From positions 113,268,517-113,332,516 of the forward strand of contig NC_134839.1 of the NCBI RefSeq assembly GCF_965363235.1: a stretch of 64,000 nucleotides of DNA. Direction: 5' to 3'. The stretch is from Mytilus galloprovincialis (taxonomy: Eukaryota > Mollusca > Bivalvia > Mytilida > Mytilidae). Positions 1 through 11,576 of the stretch are shown one piece after another. The notes below the pieces were generated by a model that was given only the letters and a program-made list of their open reading frames with translations, had not been told where the DNA came from and ran no database searches. How positions within the stretch are numbered: the first letter of the stretch is position 1; each line of letters begins with the position of its first letter. Position numbers and translations under genes: made by a program.

Positions 1-876
1 ACTGTGAATCAGCTAATCTCTGATATTGTTCAAGTTCCGTCAAGATTTCTGTTTCACGGCTTTGATGAAACATATTTGGTAAGGTTCCGATATCAAAGGT
101 TAAATTTTGGCACATTGGAAATGTATTTTTCTGACAATAAGCGTATATTGGTTGCCTTTTTTTCTTCAGTCTAGGGTATGGCTTCAAACAGTTCTTTTGC
201 TTCTTACGTTTAAGCCCTTTGCATTTTAGTTTTCTTGGCCATTTCATTCCGAGACTTTTCATATCCTTACTACAGCCTTTCTTGGAATAAAAGCAAGTTT
301 CTTTACATGGTAATTCTATTTTTGTTGTGTTTCCTTTAGTTGTACATTTTGGTACTGTTAGTCCACAAGCAAACAGTCTCAAATTATTAGAGCAGCCTCT
401 GTCCATAAAAGGCCAAATCGGTTCCAGAAACCTAAAATAAAGCGAAAAATGAATATTTTAAGTTTTTTTCAATTCTTGTTTTCTGCAAGTTAATATATAT
501 AAGAAATTAGTAACATTATACTTTATTTGAAATGATTATTTTCACTTTATATATGAACTGGTTTTTTTCAACTATTTGATTATAGAAATCCAATGGTAAG
601 CGCACCGACCAAGCATTCAGAAAGATATATGTTACAGTCTTGAAAAATTGTCAAGAAAATCAGAAAAAATAATTTCTTATACATGTAATTTATATTAATT
701 GGTTACCTGTAAACTTGTCTCTGGTGTTTATGCCCAAAACGATTTGGCAGCTTTGTATGAGTATATCCAATGAGACCACGACACATTGGAACCATAATTT
801 CTTCACAGGAATCATCAGCGACACCTGATTTAAAAACAAAAAATAACAATGTCAATACGATTGCCGTCAACGCCAT
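1..876 (-). CDS. Secreted Frizzled-domain (CRD) protein, partial, two exons seen
   Basis: Coding exon 1 is 707-876 and exon 2 is 1-431, which runs off the window. The donor reads AG|GTAACC and the acceptor TTATTTTAG|G; the phases (2 then 1) join cleanly. The ATG at 876 has a good context (A at -3, G at +4) and opens a signal peptide of about 20 residues. Next comes a Frizzled-type cysteine-rich domain: CEEIMVPMCRGLIGYT, then LEPIWPFMDRGCSNNLRLFACG, then a basic, Cys-containing segment. A second CRD-like start follows (CQKNTFPMCQNL ... LPNMFHQSR) just before the edge. Such domains bind Wnt or lipid ligands in Frizzled receptors and in secreted Frizzled-related proteins. Whether a transmembrane domain follows cannot be seen. 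The domain call is strong; the identity of the whole protein is open. It may be a secreted tandem-CRD protein rather than a receptor, because of the second CRD start. Confidence 0.8.
432..706 (-). other. Intron of the Frizzled-domain gene
   Basis: AT-rich intron bounded on the minus strand by GTAACC and TTATTTTAG. I see no other feature in it. Confidence 0.7.
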
Positions 877-1482
877 TTTGATGAACCTTTGTGAATGAAG
901 AATGTTTTATATGGTAAATATCTGTGTAAACCTAAAGTGGCTCTTAAAAGATTAAATCGGAAACGTAGAAAATTATGATGGCCTCTTAAAGATCCCAATT
1001 ACGTGACCTAAATGTTTTGTACTAGAACACCTCTTGACTACATACATTTTTCTTGCCGCAGTGATGCTGTCTAGACACCAACGAGACATAAGAAGACCGC
1101 TTCAGGATCATTAGGTTATAACATACATACGTATTCATGATAACAAAGATATAAGGAAGAATTTACTGTGGCAGAAACCCCTCTCCCCTTTGAAAAAATC
1201 AATAACAACAATAACTAAACAATTGGGAACAAATATAAGACTTCATGTTGGTGAGGACTATGGTTGTCGATTTTCATGCTATTATACTGAATCTTTGTTT
1301 TTAATAGCATTTGTCAACAGATACGTATGTATATTATGATTTTGTTACCTGAAAACATATATTGCTGTTTGTGAAGACATTCAACTGTCTTCTTCTTCTT
1401 CCCGTTACGAGTCGAACACTGTATTAAAGTGTAATTGACTCGGGCGCATCTCAAACAGACAGAAGGCCAAAGGTAAATGATC
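877..1482. other. Intergenic, upstream of the Frizzled-domain gene
   Basis: This stretch should contain the promoter or 5' UTR of the minus-strand gene. I see no reliable TATA box or further coding exon. Small ORFs here have no recognisable motifs. Confidence 0.4.
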
Positions 1483-2966
1483 TTAATTACATCTATGTAC
1501 ACTGGTTATCCTGCTGTCTATTTCAGATGTGGCTGGGTCCAGGGGAATGTTATTCATTCTGGCCCTAAAGTCCTCTAGTGATCCGGACTCCACTACAGAT
1601 TCGAGGAGTTTATTCCATTCTCTAGTTGTTCTTGGAAAGAATGAGTGGTAGTACATATCCCTTTTCACTCTAGTTTGTCTAAGTTTGTGGTTGCCCCTGG
1701 TCTTACTGTCTCCTATTGTGTAGTATTTTGCTGGATCAATGGCAATCAACTGGTGTTGAGTCTTGTAACACAGCACCAGACTCTGTTTCCATCGTCTGTG
1801 CTGCAGTGATTCCCACAGCAGTTGGTCCAGTAGCTTAGTTACACATCTAGGAGAGTTGTCTTGGTAGCAACTATAAACAAAGCGAGCTGCTCGTCTGTGT
1901 TCCTGCTCTATGTCGCGTATGTTGAGGATCCCATACTGGGGAGGCATATTTCAGGGTTGGTCTTAGTAGCGTAGAGTAGGCTGTGGCTTTTGTTGCTGGA
2001 GTACACCTACCAAGATTTCTCCGTAAGAAGACAAGTGTCTTTGAGGCTTTCACTATGGTCTGATTTGTCCTGGTGAGGTCTTTGTTGATGGTGAGCCCCA
2101 GGTATTTCCCGCTGTCTATTGTCTCTAATGTGTGTCCATGGAGTGTGTAGGACGTCTTGTGTTGCTGACGTTGTCCTGAGACTGTCTGTTTTTGTTGGTA
2201 CGTATTTTTCCATGGAATCCTTTATAACTTGTTTTATTGATGTCCACATGTTGTTAATATCATAGAGTTTGTCTTTTTGAAAGTATCAAATTGGCTGTCA
2301 AGGTGTTTTCCTATACTCTCTGGGTATGCTTTCTTCCATAGGTATATTTTTCTCTTTGGTGGTTTCGGTTTGTTGACATTTGCTGATATGTCCATTAATA
2401 CTATGTCGTGATCGCTATTTCCTATAGGTGGCAGTGTTTTACATCTCTCTATGTGTCCTGGGTGGCTAGTAAACATCAGGTCGAGTATGTTGTTTCCTCT
2501 TGTGATGTTGTTGTTTATTTGCTGGATTGACAAGTCAGCTGACATCTGTAAAAATGCTCGATTGATTGTTTGTAGCAGTTGGTTACCTTTAATCTCATTT
2601 CTTTCCCAGCTGATATCAGGTAGGTTAAAGTCACCTCCAAGAAGGACTGTGCTCCTTTTATTGTTGTTTCTCAGATTTTGTATCTCTGTGATTGTTTTCT
2701 CCACATATTAACTACTAGTATCTGTTTTATTTGGTGGTCTATAAAAGCTAGTAATTATATACTGTTCCTATCTTTGTTTTACCTGTTATCATTTCTGCTT
2801 CTTTGCTAATAGATACTTGGCTCAGTTTCAATTCATTCTTTGCGGCTATTAGTACGCCACCAGGAGGGTCTTTTTCACGGTCACGTCTAATGATGTCATA
2901 TCCACGTTCAGGTGGAAAAATTTCTCGATTACCAATTTTTGTTTGATAGCCATGTCTCTGTTCCAA
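1483..2966 (-). pseudogene. Internally deleted non-LTR retrotransposon (LINE, CR1/L2/Jockey-like)
   Basis: On the minus strand the 5' part (2966-2234) encodes an endonuclease/exonuclease/phosphatase domain, with the motifs LLGGDFNLPDISWE and later NSDHDIVLMDI. A linker (WTSIKQVIKDSMEKYVPTKT) is followed almost at once by the end of a reverse transcriptase: KYLGLTINKDL, CTPATKATAYSTLLRPTLKYASPVWDP, then the C-terminal FFPRTTREWNKLLES at 1483-1947. The catalytic RT core (palm motifs with YxDD) is missing, so more than 1 kb was deleted near 2200. The remaining pieces lie in different frames with stops between them. This is a dead copy. The family assignment rests on domain order and C-terminal wording and is approximate. 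Confidence 0.8.
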
Positions 2967-3151
2967 TAATTATATCATGATTGGCGGTTTCTATAAGAAT
3001 TGGTAGTTCAGTTTGTTTGTTCTTTATACTTTGAAAGTTTAAACTCAAAGTTAGCTGTCTATAAAAGAAGTCATGTGAATTACATGTCAGTTATAAGAAA
3101 ACAAAAAACAAAAAAACAATTAGCATTAGCTGAGTTCTCAAATTTTCAAAA

Positions 3152-3608
3152 GTTAGAATGGGTACGTATCAAGACAGAAACATTCACGAAGGGCTCCCTA
3201 AAGTAAAAGTTAGAATGGGTACGTATCAAGACAGAAACATTTACGAAGAGCTCCCTAAAGTAAAAGTTAGAATAGGTACGTATCAAGACAGAAACATTCA
3301 CGAAGGGTCCCTAAAGTAAAAGTTAGAATGGGTACGCATCAAGACAGAAACATTCACGAAGGGCTCCCTAAAGTAAAAGTTAGAATTGGTACGTATCAAG
3401 ACAGAAACATTCACGAAGGGCTCCCTAAAGTAAAAGTTAGAATGGGTACGTATCAAGACAGAAACATTCACGAAGGGCTCCCTAAAGTAAAAGTTAGAAT
3501 TGGTACGTATCAAGACAGAAACATTCACGAAGGGCTCCCTAAAGTAAAAGTGAGAATGGGTACGTATCAAGACCGAAACATTCACGAAGGGCTCCTTAAA
3601 GTAAAAGA
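3152..3608. repeat. 57-bp minisatellite, 8 units
   Basis: Units begin at 3152, 3209, 3266, 3322, 3379, 3436, 3493 and 3550. Seven are 57 bp; the third has lost one base. Because 57 is divisible by three, an uninterrupted run encodes VRMGTYQDRNIHEGLPKVK repeats on the plus strand and FYFREPFVNVSVLIRTHSN repeats on the minus strand. The unit contains the palindrome GTAC within GGTACGTATC. I see no start, splice or domain context that makes it a gene. Confidence 0.9.
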
Positions 3609-3610
3609 AA

Positions 3611-4240
3611 TAAACAGTAATTAGTATTTGTTTCTGCATAACAGGTTCCAATCAATCACTACCACTATCATCAATTACCAACACATTTTAAAATGGGTTC
3701 TTGCTTTTTGTGCTTTGTTCGTAAGATATGTTAAATACATTACTGTGATCAAAAATTGGGAAAAAATTTACCCACACTTTGTAAAGATCTGCTCAAATCT
3801 TTTATTAGTATAGTAAACTGGATTAATATTTATACCGTACAAACGTTTGAGTATGCACGTAAATACCTCTCGAGTTTGATATTTCCGTCACTACTTGACC
3901 TGCTTTTTATTATAAACATAATTATCTAAAGTAGTTCAAACAGCGGTCAACAAGTGAGACATTAAAACATTCTACTGTCCCAATTCAAATGTAAAGATTC
4001 AACCATCAAAAACAGCAGAAGATTTTGAATGCAGCGCAGAGTAAAAATGTCTTCGCTATTAAATATTTCTAAAATTGCTGATACTGTTTTGTATTTAAAA
4101 ATAAGGTACTAAAATCAGCGGCTTATAAAAAACAAATGTTAAATCAAATTATACAGAAACACATCAATTCAGACTAAAATGTACAAACTATTACTATAAT
4201 AAATCAACATCAGTCAATACAATCAATCACGATTCCAAAT
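3611..4240. other. AT-rich non-coding stretch
   Basis: No recognisable gene. Only short, motif-free ORFs are present. Confidence 0.4.
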
Positions 4241-4246
4241 TATTAA

Positions 4247-4480
4247 CTATATGTCAACAAATGTAACTTTGAATAGTCCTATTTTAAATAGTTCTAGCGA
4301 TTGGTCATTTCGAAGATTTGTTGGAAGGCTATTCCAGAGCCTGTCCCGGCCACCACATCGAACCTCTGTTCACCATACATTTTGGTCCGTGCATTTTTTT
4401 GGCTTCTCGATAAAATTTTCAGATCGCAACAATCGTGCTGCTTCGTAAAAATAATAAGTGGACTGAAGATTTGGATATTG
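4247..4480 (-). pseudogene. Degenerate 3' end of a LINE reverse transcriptase
   Basis: Read on the minus strand, one frame gives RCGGRDRLWNSLPTNLRND followed by QSLELFKIGLFKVTF and a stop at 4247-4249. The pattern 'R..WNSLP..LRN..SLE.FK..L' is the usual C-terminus of CR1/L2-type LINE ORF2 proteins. Upstream the frame is broken. Short and decayed, so the call is moderate. Confidence 0.55.
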
Positions 4481-4639
4481 AAGATCATGAATTTTGTATA
4501 ATGTTGAAGGATAACAATTTTTAGTCGAAACTATCGTGATTTCAAAAAAGCACATCGTTGTATTTTTTCAATTCTTATTTTATGACTAAGAAACTTATTG
4601 ATTAAAAGTATATGATGTTTTCAAAAAGGAAATACAAGA

Positions 4640-4770
4640 AAGTAAAATACAAACAACTCCAAGGAAAATTCAAAACAGAAAGTCCTTCCTTATTTTGTCA
4701 AATGGCAAAATTAAAAGCCCAAAAATATCAAACAAATGGAAAACAACTGTAATGCTCCTGGTAATTGTAG
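4640..4770 (-). repeat. Dispersed mussel-type repeat (retroelement 3' tail family), reverse copy
   Basis: Contains 'AATGGCAAAATTAAAAGC', 'ATCAAACAAATGGA' and 'AACAACTGTAATGCTCCTGG'. Clear relatives are at 49980-50250 and 54410-54610 (same orientation), and at 37180-37360 and 57735-57910 (opposite orientation). In 36250-37365 this sequence lies downstream of decayed reverse transcriptase, so it is probably the 3' tail of that retroelement. Confidence 0.6.
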
Positions 4771-6400
4771 TTTTTAAATATGTGTATCATTCGATTAACC
4801 AATCGGTTAAGGGCCTGAAAGTGACGTCATGCAGCAGACAAAATGGATTAAAATCAAAAGGATAACGATTGTGATTGTTTATATCCTAATTTTCATTTAT
4901 TTTTCTGAAGGTAATTTGATCATTTATTTGTTTACACGCTATCATTAAATCAATATTTACCTAAAAGTGTGGTTTTCTATTAATAATTTATTAAGTTATC
5001 ACAGATTATGTAAGCTAAAAGACTGTTCGATGTCGGAAAAATCTCTATTAAAAAATGGGTAAACCCCATGCAATCAATATTTATAACGTCAAAAAAGATA
5101 TATGAAAGTAAGTTATTTTCTACTTCTTTTTATTCTTAATTTAAATTTGCGGGGTTAAACATGTTAGACGGATACTAATCCCCCTAACCTTGGACAGTGG
5201 TGTAACAGTTCAACATAAAATCGAACTATAAAAAAATCAGTTGAAAAAGGCTTAACTCATCAGATGGACAAATAGGAACACATTCAACACAGAGTGGACG
5301 TAGACGAGTACATCCCAACAGGACACTGAGTACTGATCTGAGAGTACTCGCAATTACTGACAGCTAGTTCAAAGCCACTAGGTATAACAGTTAATATTAA
5401 AAAAATGAAACAAAAGATTGTCTTAATATCAAATTGTTTTCACGGAAAGTGTCTAACAAGAAGCAAGTTCTCTTCACTCTCTGGTGTCGCCCCTGCGTGT
5501 TTTTCGTGATCCATGTTTCTTTTTTACTTTTAGTTTTCAGAGTTGATGGTCTATTGTTTGAACTTCAGTCTGTGTCCCGGGTTTGTCTTTTGCTCATTTA
5601 TTGTCCTACTTTATGACAATAGTCTGAGTGTTGATTTTCATTTGTATACGTGTGGTTTTGCAATGTTGCATGCCCACCGATGTCCAGATATTGTGCGAGA
5701 AAATGTTTTAAGAATATACAAGACACAGAAAAAAATGGTCGTTTCTGCATGGAGAATTGAATTTGATATCAAAGAATTCACAACTGGCTTCTTTTGGTTG
5801 ATAAAACTAGATAGCTGACATGGTTGAAATTAAAGTAAGGTCACCAATTTTCCGGTATCAAATAATTTGAAAAAAAAGCAATAATGTATTGCCATATGAC
5901 CATTTCCATTGATGTGTTAAACTTGCATTAAGTCATGTTTAGACCCTTTTACAGAAAATAAAGGAATATGGAGTAAATGTGCACGAAACCTAATCGCACA
6001 CAAAGTCAATGCATAAAAAATACTAATGATCAATCATTTGGTCAAAGTTGCTGGAGGGTCTTCAACAATAAAAGAATCATTAATACCGTAAAACAGGGTC
6101 AAGATGTGTCGATTTAAGCAGTACTAGTATTTAAAGCATAACACTGCACTGTCACTATATTTCAATCTAGTCATAAAAATATCACCAAAGTCTAAGCACA
6201 ATACAAGACTAAATCAGACAGACAGATCCGGTATTAATGATTATGAGAATTACGAATTTTGCTTTGTCCTACATATCGGTCTTTTAATGTTGTCCATAAA
6301 ACCTTAAAGTCTTAAATTACAATGAATCTATGTTTTAGCTTTCAGACCAGAATATTGTCGAAAAAATCTAAAAATTAAGTGCGTTTCAATATCAGAAAGA
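4771..6400. other. Intergenic with decayed dispersed repeats
   Basis: The segment near 5150-5400 shares 'GCGGGGTTAAACATGTT' with the repeats at 13680-14480 and 35945-36180. The segment near 5440-5640 looks like mussel repeat DNA. No gene recognised. Confidence 0.4.
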
Positions 6401-7000
6401 GTCTGGGAAACGCTCAGAATGCACGATTTTGCGTTATTTTTCTCAGAGCTTCTGGGGACCTTGAGCGGTCCCCAGTCCCCTCGCAAAATTTTTTCTCCTC
6501 GCTCCGCTCGGCGATCAATTTTTGCCTCACTATTTGAAGAGGCTAGTTACGGACCTGACTAAATAGTAACTGTTGTGTATGTGAAGATTTGAAAAATAAA
6601 ATGTGTAAAAATTCGTGTTTTATGCCCTGCACACGTAGGAAGGTGCATCAATTGTTACCCGTGTCCGTCCGTCCAAAAAATATTTTCTGTTCTCCTACTA
6701 AAGTTTGCCTCAACCAAATTATATGAAACTGATACACAACGCTTGTTACCACAAAACACAGATCAAATTCGAATATGAGTTGCTTCACTTTTAACGTTCT
6801 TGAGTTATGTCCCTTTATATATAGAAAACTTGCTGAATTTTTCGTTTCTAGTCTCTTTCTTTAGTTTGCCTCGAACAAATATTATCAAATTTATACACAA
6901 TATCCACAATGCTTATTACCACAAAACTCAGTATAAGTTCGAATCTGGGTGAATTTTTCGTTTCCAGTCTACATTTAGATTTATGATGTTAATTAATTTC
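6401..7000. repeat. Dispersed invertebrate-type repeat segments
   Basis: 6420-6540 carries a hairpin-like 'GGGGACCTTGAGCGGTCCCC' followed by 'CTCGCTCCGCTCGGCG', a repeat type I recognise from molluscs. 6620-6960 has two related halves: 'TTACCACAAAACACAGATCAAATTCGAATATG' near 6750 recurs as a variant near 6918. Non-coding. Confidence 0.45.
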
Positions 7001-7249
7001 AAAATTTATCATGTAAATAACGCGCACGACAGGAATTTTGACGATTTAAATCAAACAATCATTCATTCCGATTAATAACATTTTAAAACGTGTTTGAGAA
7101 ATGCAAAATAAAATTAAAATGTCAATTGTTCTTGAACAATTGAGAGGTCTTTCCTTTTCGTAATGTAAAATAATGTTCCAATAGTCGTAGAATGCATTGA
7201 AAAGCTCTCAAACACACATAAAACCGTTAAAATATGACAAAAACAACAA

Positions 7250-7935
7250 ATTCTCTTTTTAGGACATGACCTTGACTTTTGACCTTGTGACCTTTGTAAA
7301 GGTCATTGCTCCACAATGTCATTATAAAAGACCCCATAGGTCTAGTACCTTTGGTTCAAGAGTTAAAGCTAATTTTGTCTTTTCAGAAACCGTTAACGGG
7401 GGTTATGCCCCTTAAGGGTATGTCAAAGCTCTTCGGTCAAACTGTAAAAAAGTTGCGCCTTAGTCAACTCAACATTTTTCACTATTTACTATTTCTGTAA
7501 GTATAATCGTTTTTGAGATATCCAATAAAAAGTTGAAAGGTCAAAGGTCAAGGTCAACCTTAAAAAGCTTGAAAACACACTAAAAATCCTTTATATAGGT
7601 TAAAAACACTAAATTCTCTATCTGGGACATGACCTTGACCTTTGACCTTTTGACCTTTGTCAAGGTCATTAGTCCCCAATGTGATTGCTGAAGACCCCAT
7701 GGGTCTAGGACCTTTGGTTATATAGTAAAAGCTGATTTTGTCTTTTCAGAAACCTAAAACAGGGGTTATGCCCCTTACAAAAAGGTCAAATCTCTTCGGT
7801 CAAAATGTAACAAAGTTGCGCCGTAATGACCCAAACATTTTCCACTATTTAAAACTTCTGTAAGTTTAATGGTTGCTGAGATTATCCGGTAACAAGGTGT
7901 TAGGTCAAAGGTCAAGGTCAACATACACATTTGAC
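7250..7935. repeat. Two tandem ~363-bp units rich in AGGTCA half-sites
   Basis: Matching landmarks recur 363 bp apart: GGACATGACCTTGAC near 7261 and 7624; AGACCCCATAGGTCTAG then AGACCCCATGGGTCTAG; GGGGTTATGCCCCTTA in both; AAAGGTCAAAGGTCAAGGTCA at the end of each unit. Direct AGGTCA repeats with 1-bp spacing (DR1) and TCAAGGTCA extended half-sites occur several times on both strands. They are typical nuclear-receptor binding sites, but here they belong to the repeat consensus, so function is unproven. Confidence 0.8.
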
Positions 7936-8370
7936 CTTGAGGTATTTTTCAAAGTCACATGAATTGATGATGAATGGTGAAGATCCTAGGTGTCTACGAC
8001 TTACGGTTTCTGAGTTTGGGTGGCCAACCGACACCGGTTAATTTTAATAGGGGCATAACCCTACCAATGAGTTGTTGAATCCTTTCGATCCAAATGTGAC
8101 GAAGAACCGGGGTCTGGTCCTGAACAAATTTCACCCTTTGTTTTTTTTCTACCTATTACGGTTACGGTGTTGGAACGGTAACAAGGTTTTTGGGTTTCGG
8201 AGGGATTACTCCGAACCGACAAAATATTTCGACTCACAGGGTGAGTTCCAGATAGGTATTCATGACACCGATACAAAGTGTGAACATGAAAGCGACACGT
8301 CTTACGGTTAAGGCTGCTAACTTCGTCAAGGTTTGGCGGAAGAATAATAATAGACAGAAGAAATACAGTA

Positions 8371-8401
8371 AGGTCTTTCCCTTCAGAAAAAGGAAAGACC
8401 T
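8371..8401. other. Short perfect hairpin in a dispersed repeat
   Basis: AAGGTCTTTCC, a loop of about nine bases, then GGAAAGACCTT form an 11-bp stem. The stem sits beside a dispersed repeat (8402-8500) whose 'GACAACAACCCGACCATA' also occurs at 13725-13742. Likely part of a repeat end rather than a gene terminator. Confidence 0.6.
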
Positions 8402-8520
8402 TAATTAAGAATGAAAATGAATGTGTCAAAGCGACAACAACCCGACCATACAGCAGACAACAGCTGAAGGCCACCAATGGGTCTTTAATGTCTTCAAAAA
8501 GTCACACAGAATACAATAAG
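8402..8520. repeat. Dispersed repeat, short copy
   Basis: Shares GACAACAACCCGACCATA, CAGCTGAAGGCCACCAA and GGGTCTTTAATGT-like wording with the longer copy at 13680-14480. Confidence 0.6.
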
Positions 8521-9014
8521 CAATGCCCGAAATCGTAAAATATCAACATTTAAGGACGGACGGCATCTAATTAACCTTAAAAGAATGTTGTTTTGTCTGT
8601 GACCTTTGTAAACATATCATTAACTCGTGCAAAGCTATAATGACAACTGTATGTAAAAAAAAATATTATCTCATTACCTGTATTAAACTGTATAATAATG
8701 ATTTTGTTTTTGCTTGTGGAGAATTAAAGGAAATCGACCTCATTCTTCATTGTTTCACCTTAATTTAACCTTTTTCATTTGACAATTATAACTAAACTTG
8801 CAGACTAGATGTGCAGTGGAAGATCAGGAAATTTTCATAAGAGGGGGTCACTGACTGACATAAGAGGTTACCGTTATCTGCACCAATGATTCCCGAAATG
8901 ATCAAGCACATTTTCCCCACTTAAGACCCTGTATTCACCTTTATTTTTAAATCAGCCTCTGATGCGCTTTCATCTCCAAGTAAGTGCAAATCAAAGGCCG
9001 CATACATTTGAACC

Positions 9015-9290
9015 TTTCTGAGGTCAATTAAAAAGAGGGGCGAAAGATACCAGAGGGACAGTCAAACTCATTGATCGAAAATAAACTGACAACACCATGG
9101 CTAAAAAATAAAATAAGAACAAATAGACAAATAAAAGTACACAAGACACAACATAGAAATCTAACGACTAAGCAACACGAACCCCACCAAAAACTGGGGT
9201 GATCTGATGTGCTCCGGATGGTTAAGCACATACTGATCCACATGTGGCACTCGTTGAGTTGCTCACGCAAATGTCATGCAAGTCTGTAAT
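9015..9290 (-). repeat. 3' end of RT retroelement, 5'-truncated copy
   Basis: Read on the minus strand it ends with wording such as FWWGSCCLVVRFLCCVLCT and EFDCPSGIFRPSF. The same end occurs at 37510-37765 and 39895-40085 (minus) and at 51690-51865 and 60085-60316 (plus). At 59815-60006 and near 40140-40230 it follows directly on the RT C-terminus (KSSLRTFYGRHH, KSAVRKFYGRHH). It is thus a truncated insertion of one retroelement family. Confidence 0.75.
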
Positions 9291-9534
9291 ATATGTGCAA
9301 TGTTTTGGGTCTTTTTACGTCAATTTATATCACATAAGGTGAAGTTTTTGTGTGTGTATGAACGTGCCATTTCCCGTGACAAAATATCGAATCCGGGTCC
9401 TTTTGTTCTAGTTTCTGTTCATCATGGGTAATCTAGCCAATCAATGCTCGAACACATGCAATTAATCTAGAAATATATTTTCATAGTATTTTTATGGCCC
9501 CGCAACGAAGTTGTCGGTGCCATATAGTTTTACC

Positions 9535-9600
9535 CTTGTCCGTAATTCCGTAATTCCGAAATTCCGAAATTCCGTAATTCCGTCATTCCATCATTCCGCA
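9535..9600. repeat. Microsatellite of 9-bp AATTCCGTA-like units
   Basis: Runs of GTAATTCC, GAAATTCC and GTCATTCC units lie at the left edge of the 163-bp satellite array. Confidence 0.8.
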
Positions 9601-10490
9601 ACAAACCATTACACTGATTTTTTTTCTAAATGCCTTCAGATATTGGGCTGATTTTTGGTATGTGAGTTAACCATGATGAGTTACAGATCAAGTTTAAGTT
9701 TTGTTTCGCTCGTCTAATTTTTGCTAAAATTACGGGCTATGGACTTTGATAAATTATTGAAAATCACAGATATACGTACTTTTTTTCTAAACGCTTTCAG
9801 ATATTGAGCTGATTTTTGGTATGCGAGTTCCTCATGATGAGTTACAGATCAAGTTTAAGTTTTGTTCCGATCCGCTTATTTAAATTTGCTGTAATTTAGA
9901 GCTTTAGACTTTGTGAAATGTTTGAAAATCACAGTTATACGGACCTTTTTTCTAAATGCTTTCAGATATTTGGCTGATTTTTGGTATGTGAGCTAACGAT
10001 GATGAGTTACAGATCAAGTTTAAGTTTTGTACCGATCGGCTAATTTTTGCCAAAATTACGGGCTATGGACTTTGATAAATTGTTGAAAATCACAGTTATA
10101 CGGACTTTTTTCTAAACACTTTCAGATATTGTGCTGATTTTTGGTATGCGAGTTACTTATGATGAGTTAGTTACAGATCAAGTTTAAGTTTTGTTCCGCT
10201 CCGCTTATTTAATTTTGCTGTAATTTATGGCTTTGGACTGTGAATTTTTTGAAAATCACAGTTATATGGACCTTTTTTCTAAATGCTTTCAGATATTGGG
10301 CTGATTTTTGGTATGTAAGCTAACGATGATGAGTTACAGATCAAGTTTAAGTTTCGTTCCGCTCAGCTAATTTTTGCCAGAATTAAGGGTTTACAACTTT
10401 TAAAATTATTGAAAATCACAGTTATATGGACATTTTTCTATACGCCTCCAGATTTAGAGCAGATTTTTTATATGTGAGACAACCATCATG
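9601..10490. repeat. ~163-bp satellite-like tandem array, about 6 units
   Basis: The landmark CTTTCAGATATTGGGCTGA recurs near 9631, 9792, 9958, 10118 and 10284, with a decayed form near 10445, giving periods of about 160-166 bp. Each unit continues with TTTTTGGTATG, GATGAGTTACAGATCAAG and GAAAATCACAGTTATA. Units alternate between two subtypes ('CTAATTTTTGC' against 'CTTATTTAA'), suggesting a ~325-bp dimeric repeat. Non-coding. Confidence 0.85.
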
Positions 10491-11560
10491 TTTGTTTTCA
10501 CATGTGTTATTGAAATTGTAGATTTTTTACTTTTTTGAGAAGGGGCCATTCGTGTCGCTTTGACATATCTAGTTTAGAACGGCCTCTTAGGGTGAACGAA
10601 CCTGGACGAACAAGACCTAGGGCGAACATGTACTGAATTATTGCGAACAGACCCGGTTCCCTTACAAATGAGAAACCATCATCGTCACCAACAGTTGTCT
10701 ATATAAGTTGCATCATATTTCTCGGTGAAAAACATTACCGTGGCGTATTTGTCCAATCTTTAATGAATAAGTCGTTCTTGATTGATAGGTACTATGGAGT
10801 TTATAATTCAGTTAAAGAAATGTTTGATGAAGAATTAAACTACCGACAAATACTTAATCTAAATACGCGTATATATTACATATATCATTATAGTCAGGAC
10901 AACATTCGAATGTAAAGTTTTCAATAAAGTTTGACATACAAAGTTGACACAAAATCTCTAGATTATAATTTAATGAAAATGCGTTAGACAGGGTGATGAG
11001 GACATATATGTAGATTTTATGACGAAATTGTTGCAAAAATAATAGAAAGTTTAAAGTCAAATTTAAAACGTTGGAAATCTTTAAAACCGAACGGATTTGA
11101 AAGTGTGTACGTGTAGAGTCAGACGAGACTTTAGTAGGATATTGAATATATCATATAAGTGTACTAATAACTGGGGTGGAAATCCAAATCAGATATTCTA
11201 CCAAATTGAAAGATTCGACAAAGAGGATTTTGATACAGCATCGGCAACGCTTTATGTATCATCAAAATGACACTAATAAACACCAATCCAAATACGTTGA
11301 AAGGGTAGCAGAAATTACACAAAATATGATAGTACACCAGGCCACTCCAAACACCAAACCAATATATAACTGCTCTGGAAAACTGTATTACAAACAACGA
11401 ACAGCACATTTCCTCAGAGACTGACTTGACCTGGAAATGTTTGTTTTGCCACAACGCATACTTCATACTATATGTACATATATTATAATGTAAGTATTTA
11501 AGAAACTATAATAAAAGCTATCTTAAGCCATTATATATATTGTATGATAATATATTTATG
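10491..11560. other. Intergenic, nothing firmly assignable
   Basis: An 82-codon plus-strand frame (11176-11424) overlaps a 100-codon minus-strand frame. Neither shows a domain or splice context I can trust. Confidence 0.35.
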
Positions 11561-11576
11561 TGTCTATTAGAAACAG

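Noticed and set aside
8371..8401. Bacterial-type intrinsic terminator
   Set aside because: The stem is perfect, but the window is eukaryotic and no gene ends there; it belongs to a dispersed repeat.
11164..11466. Overlapping ORFs on both strands
   Set aside because: Neither strand shows a domain; coding status cannot be told from this sequence.
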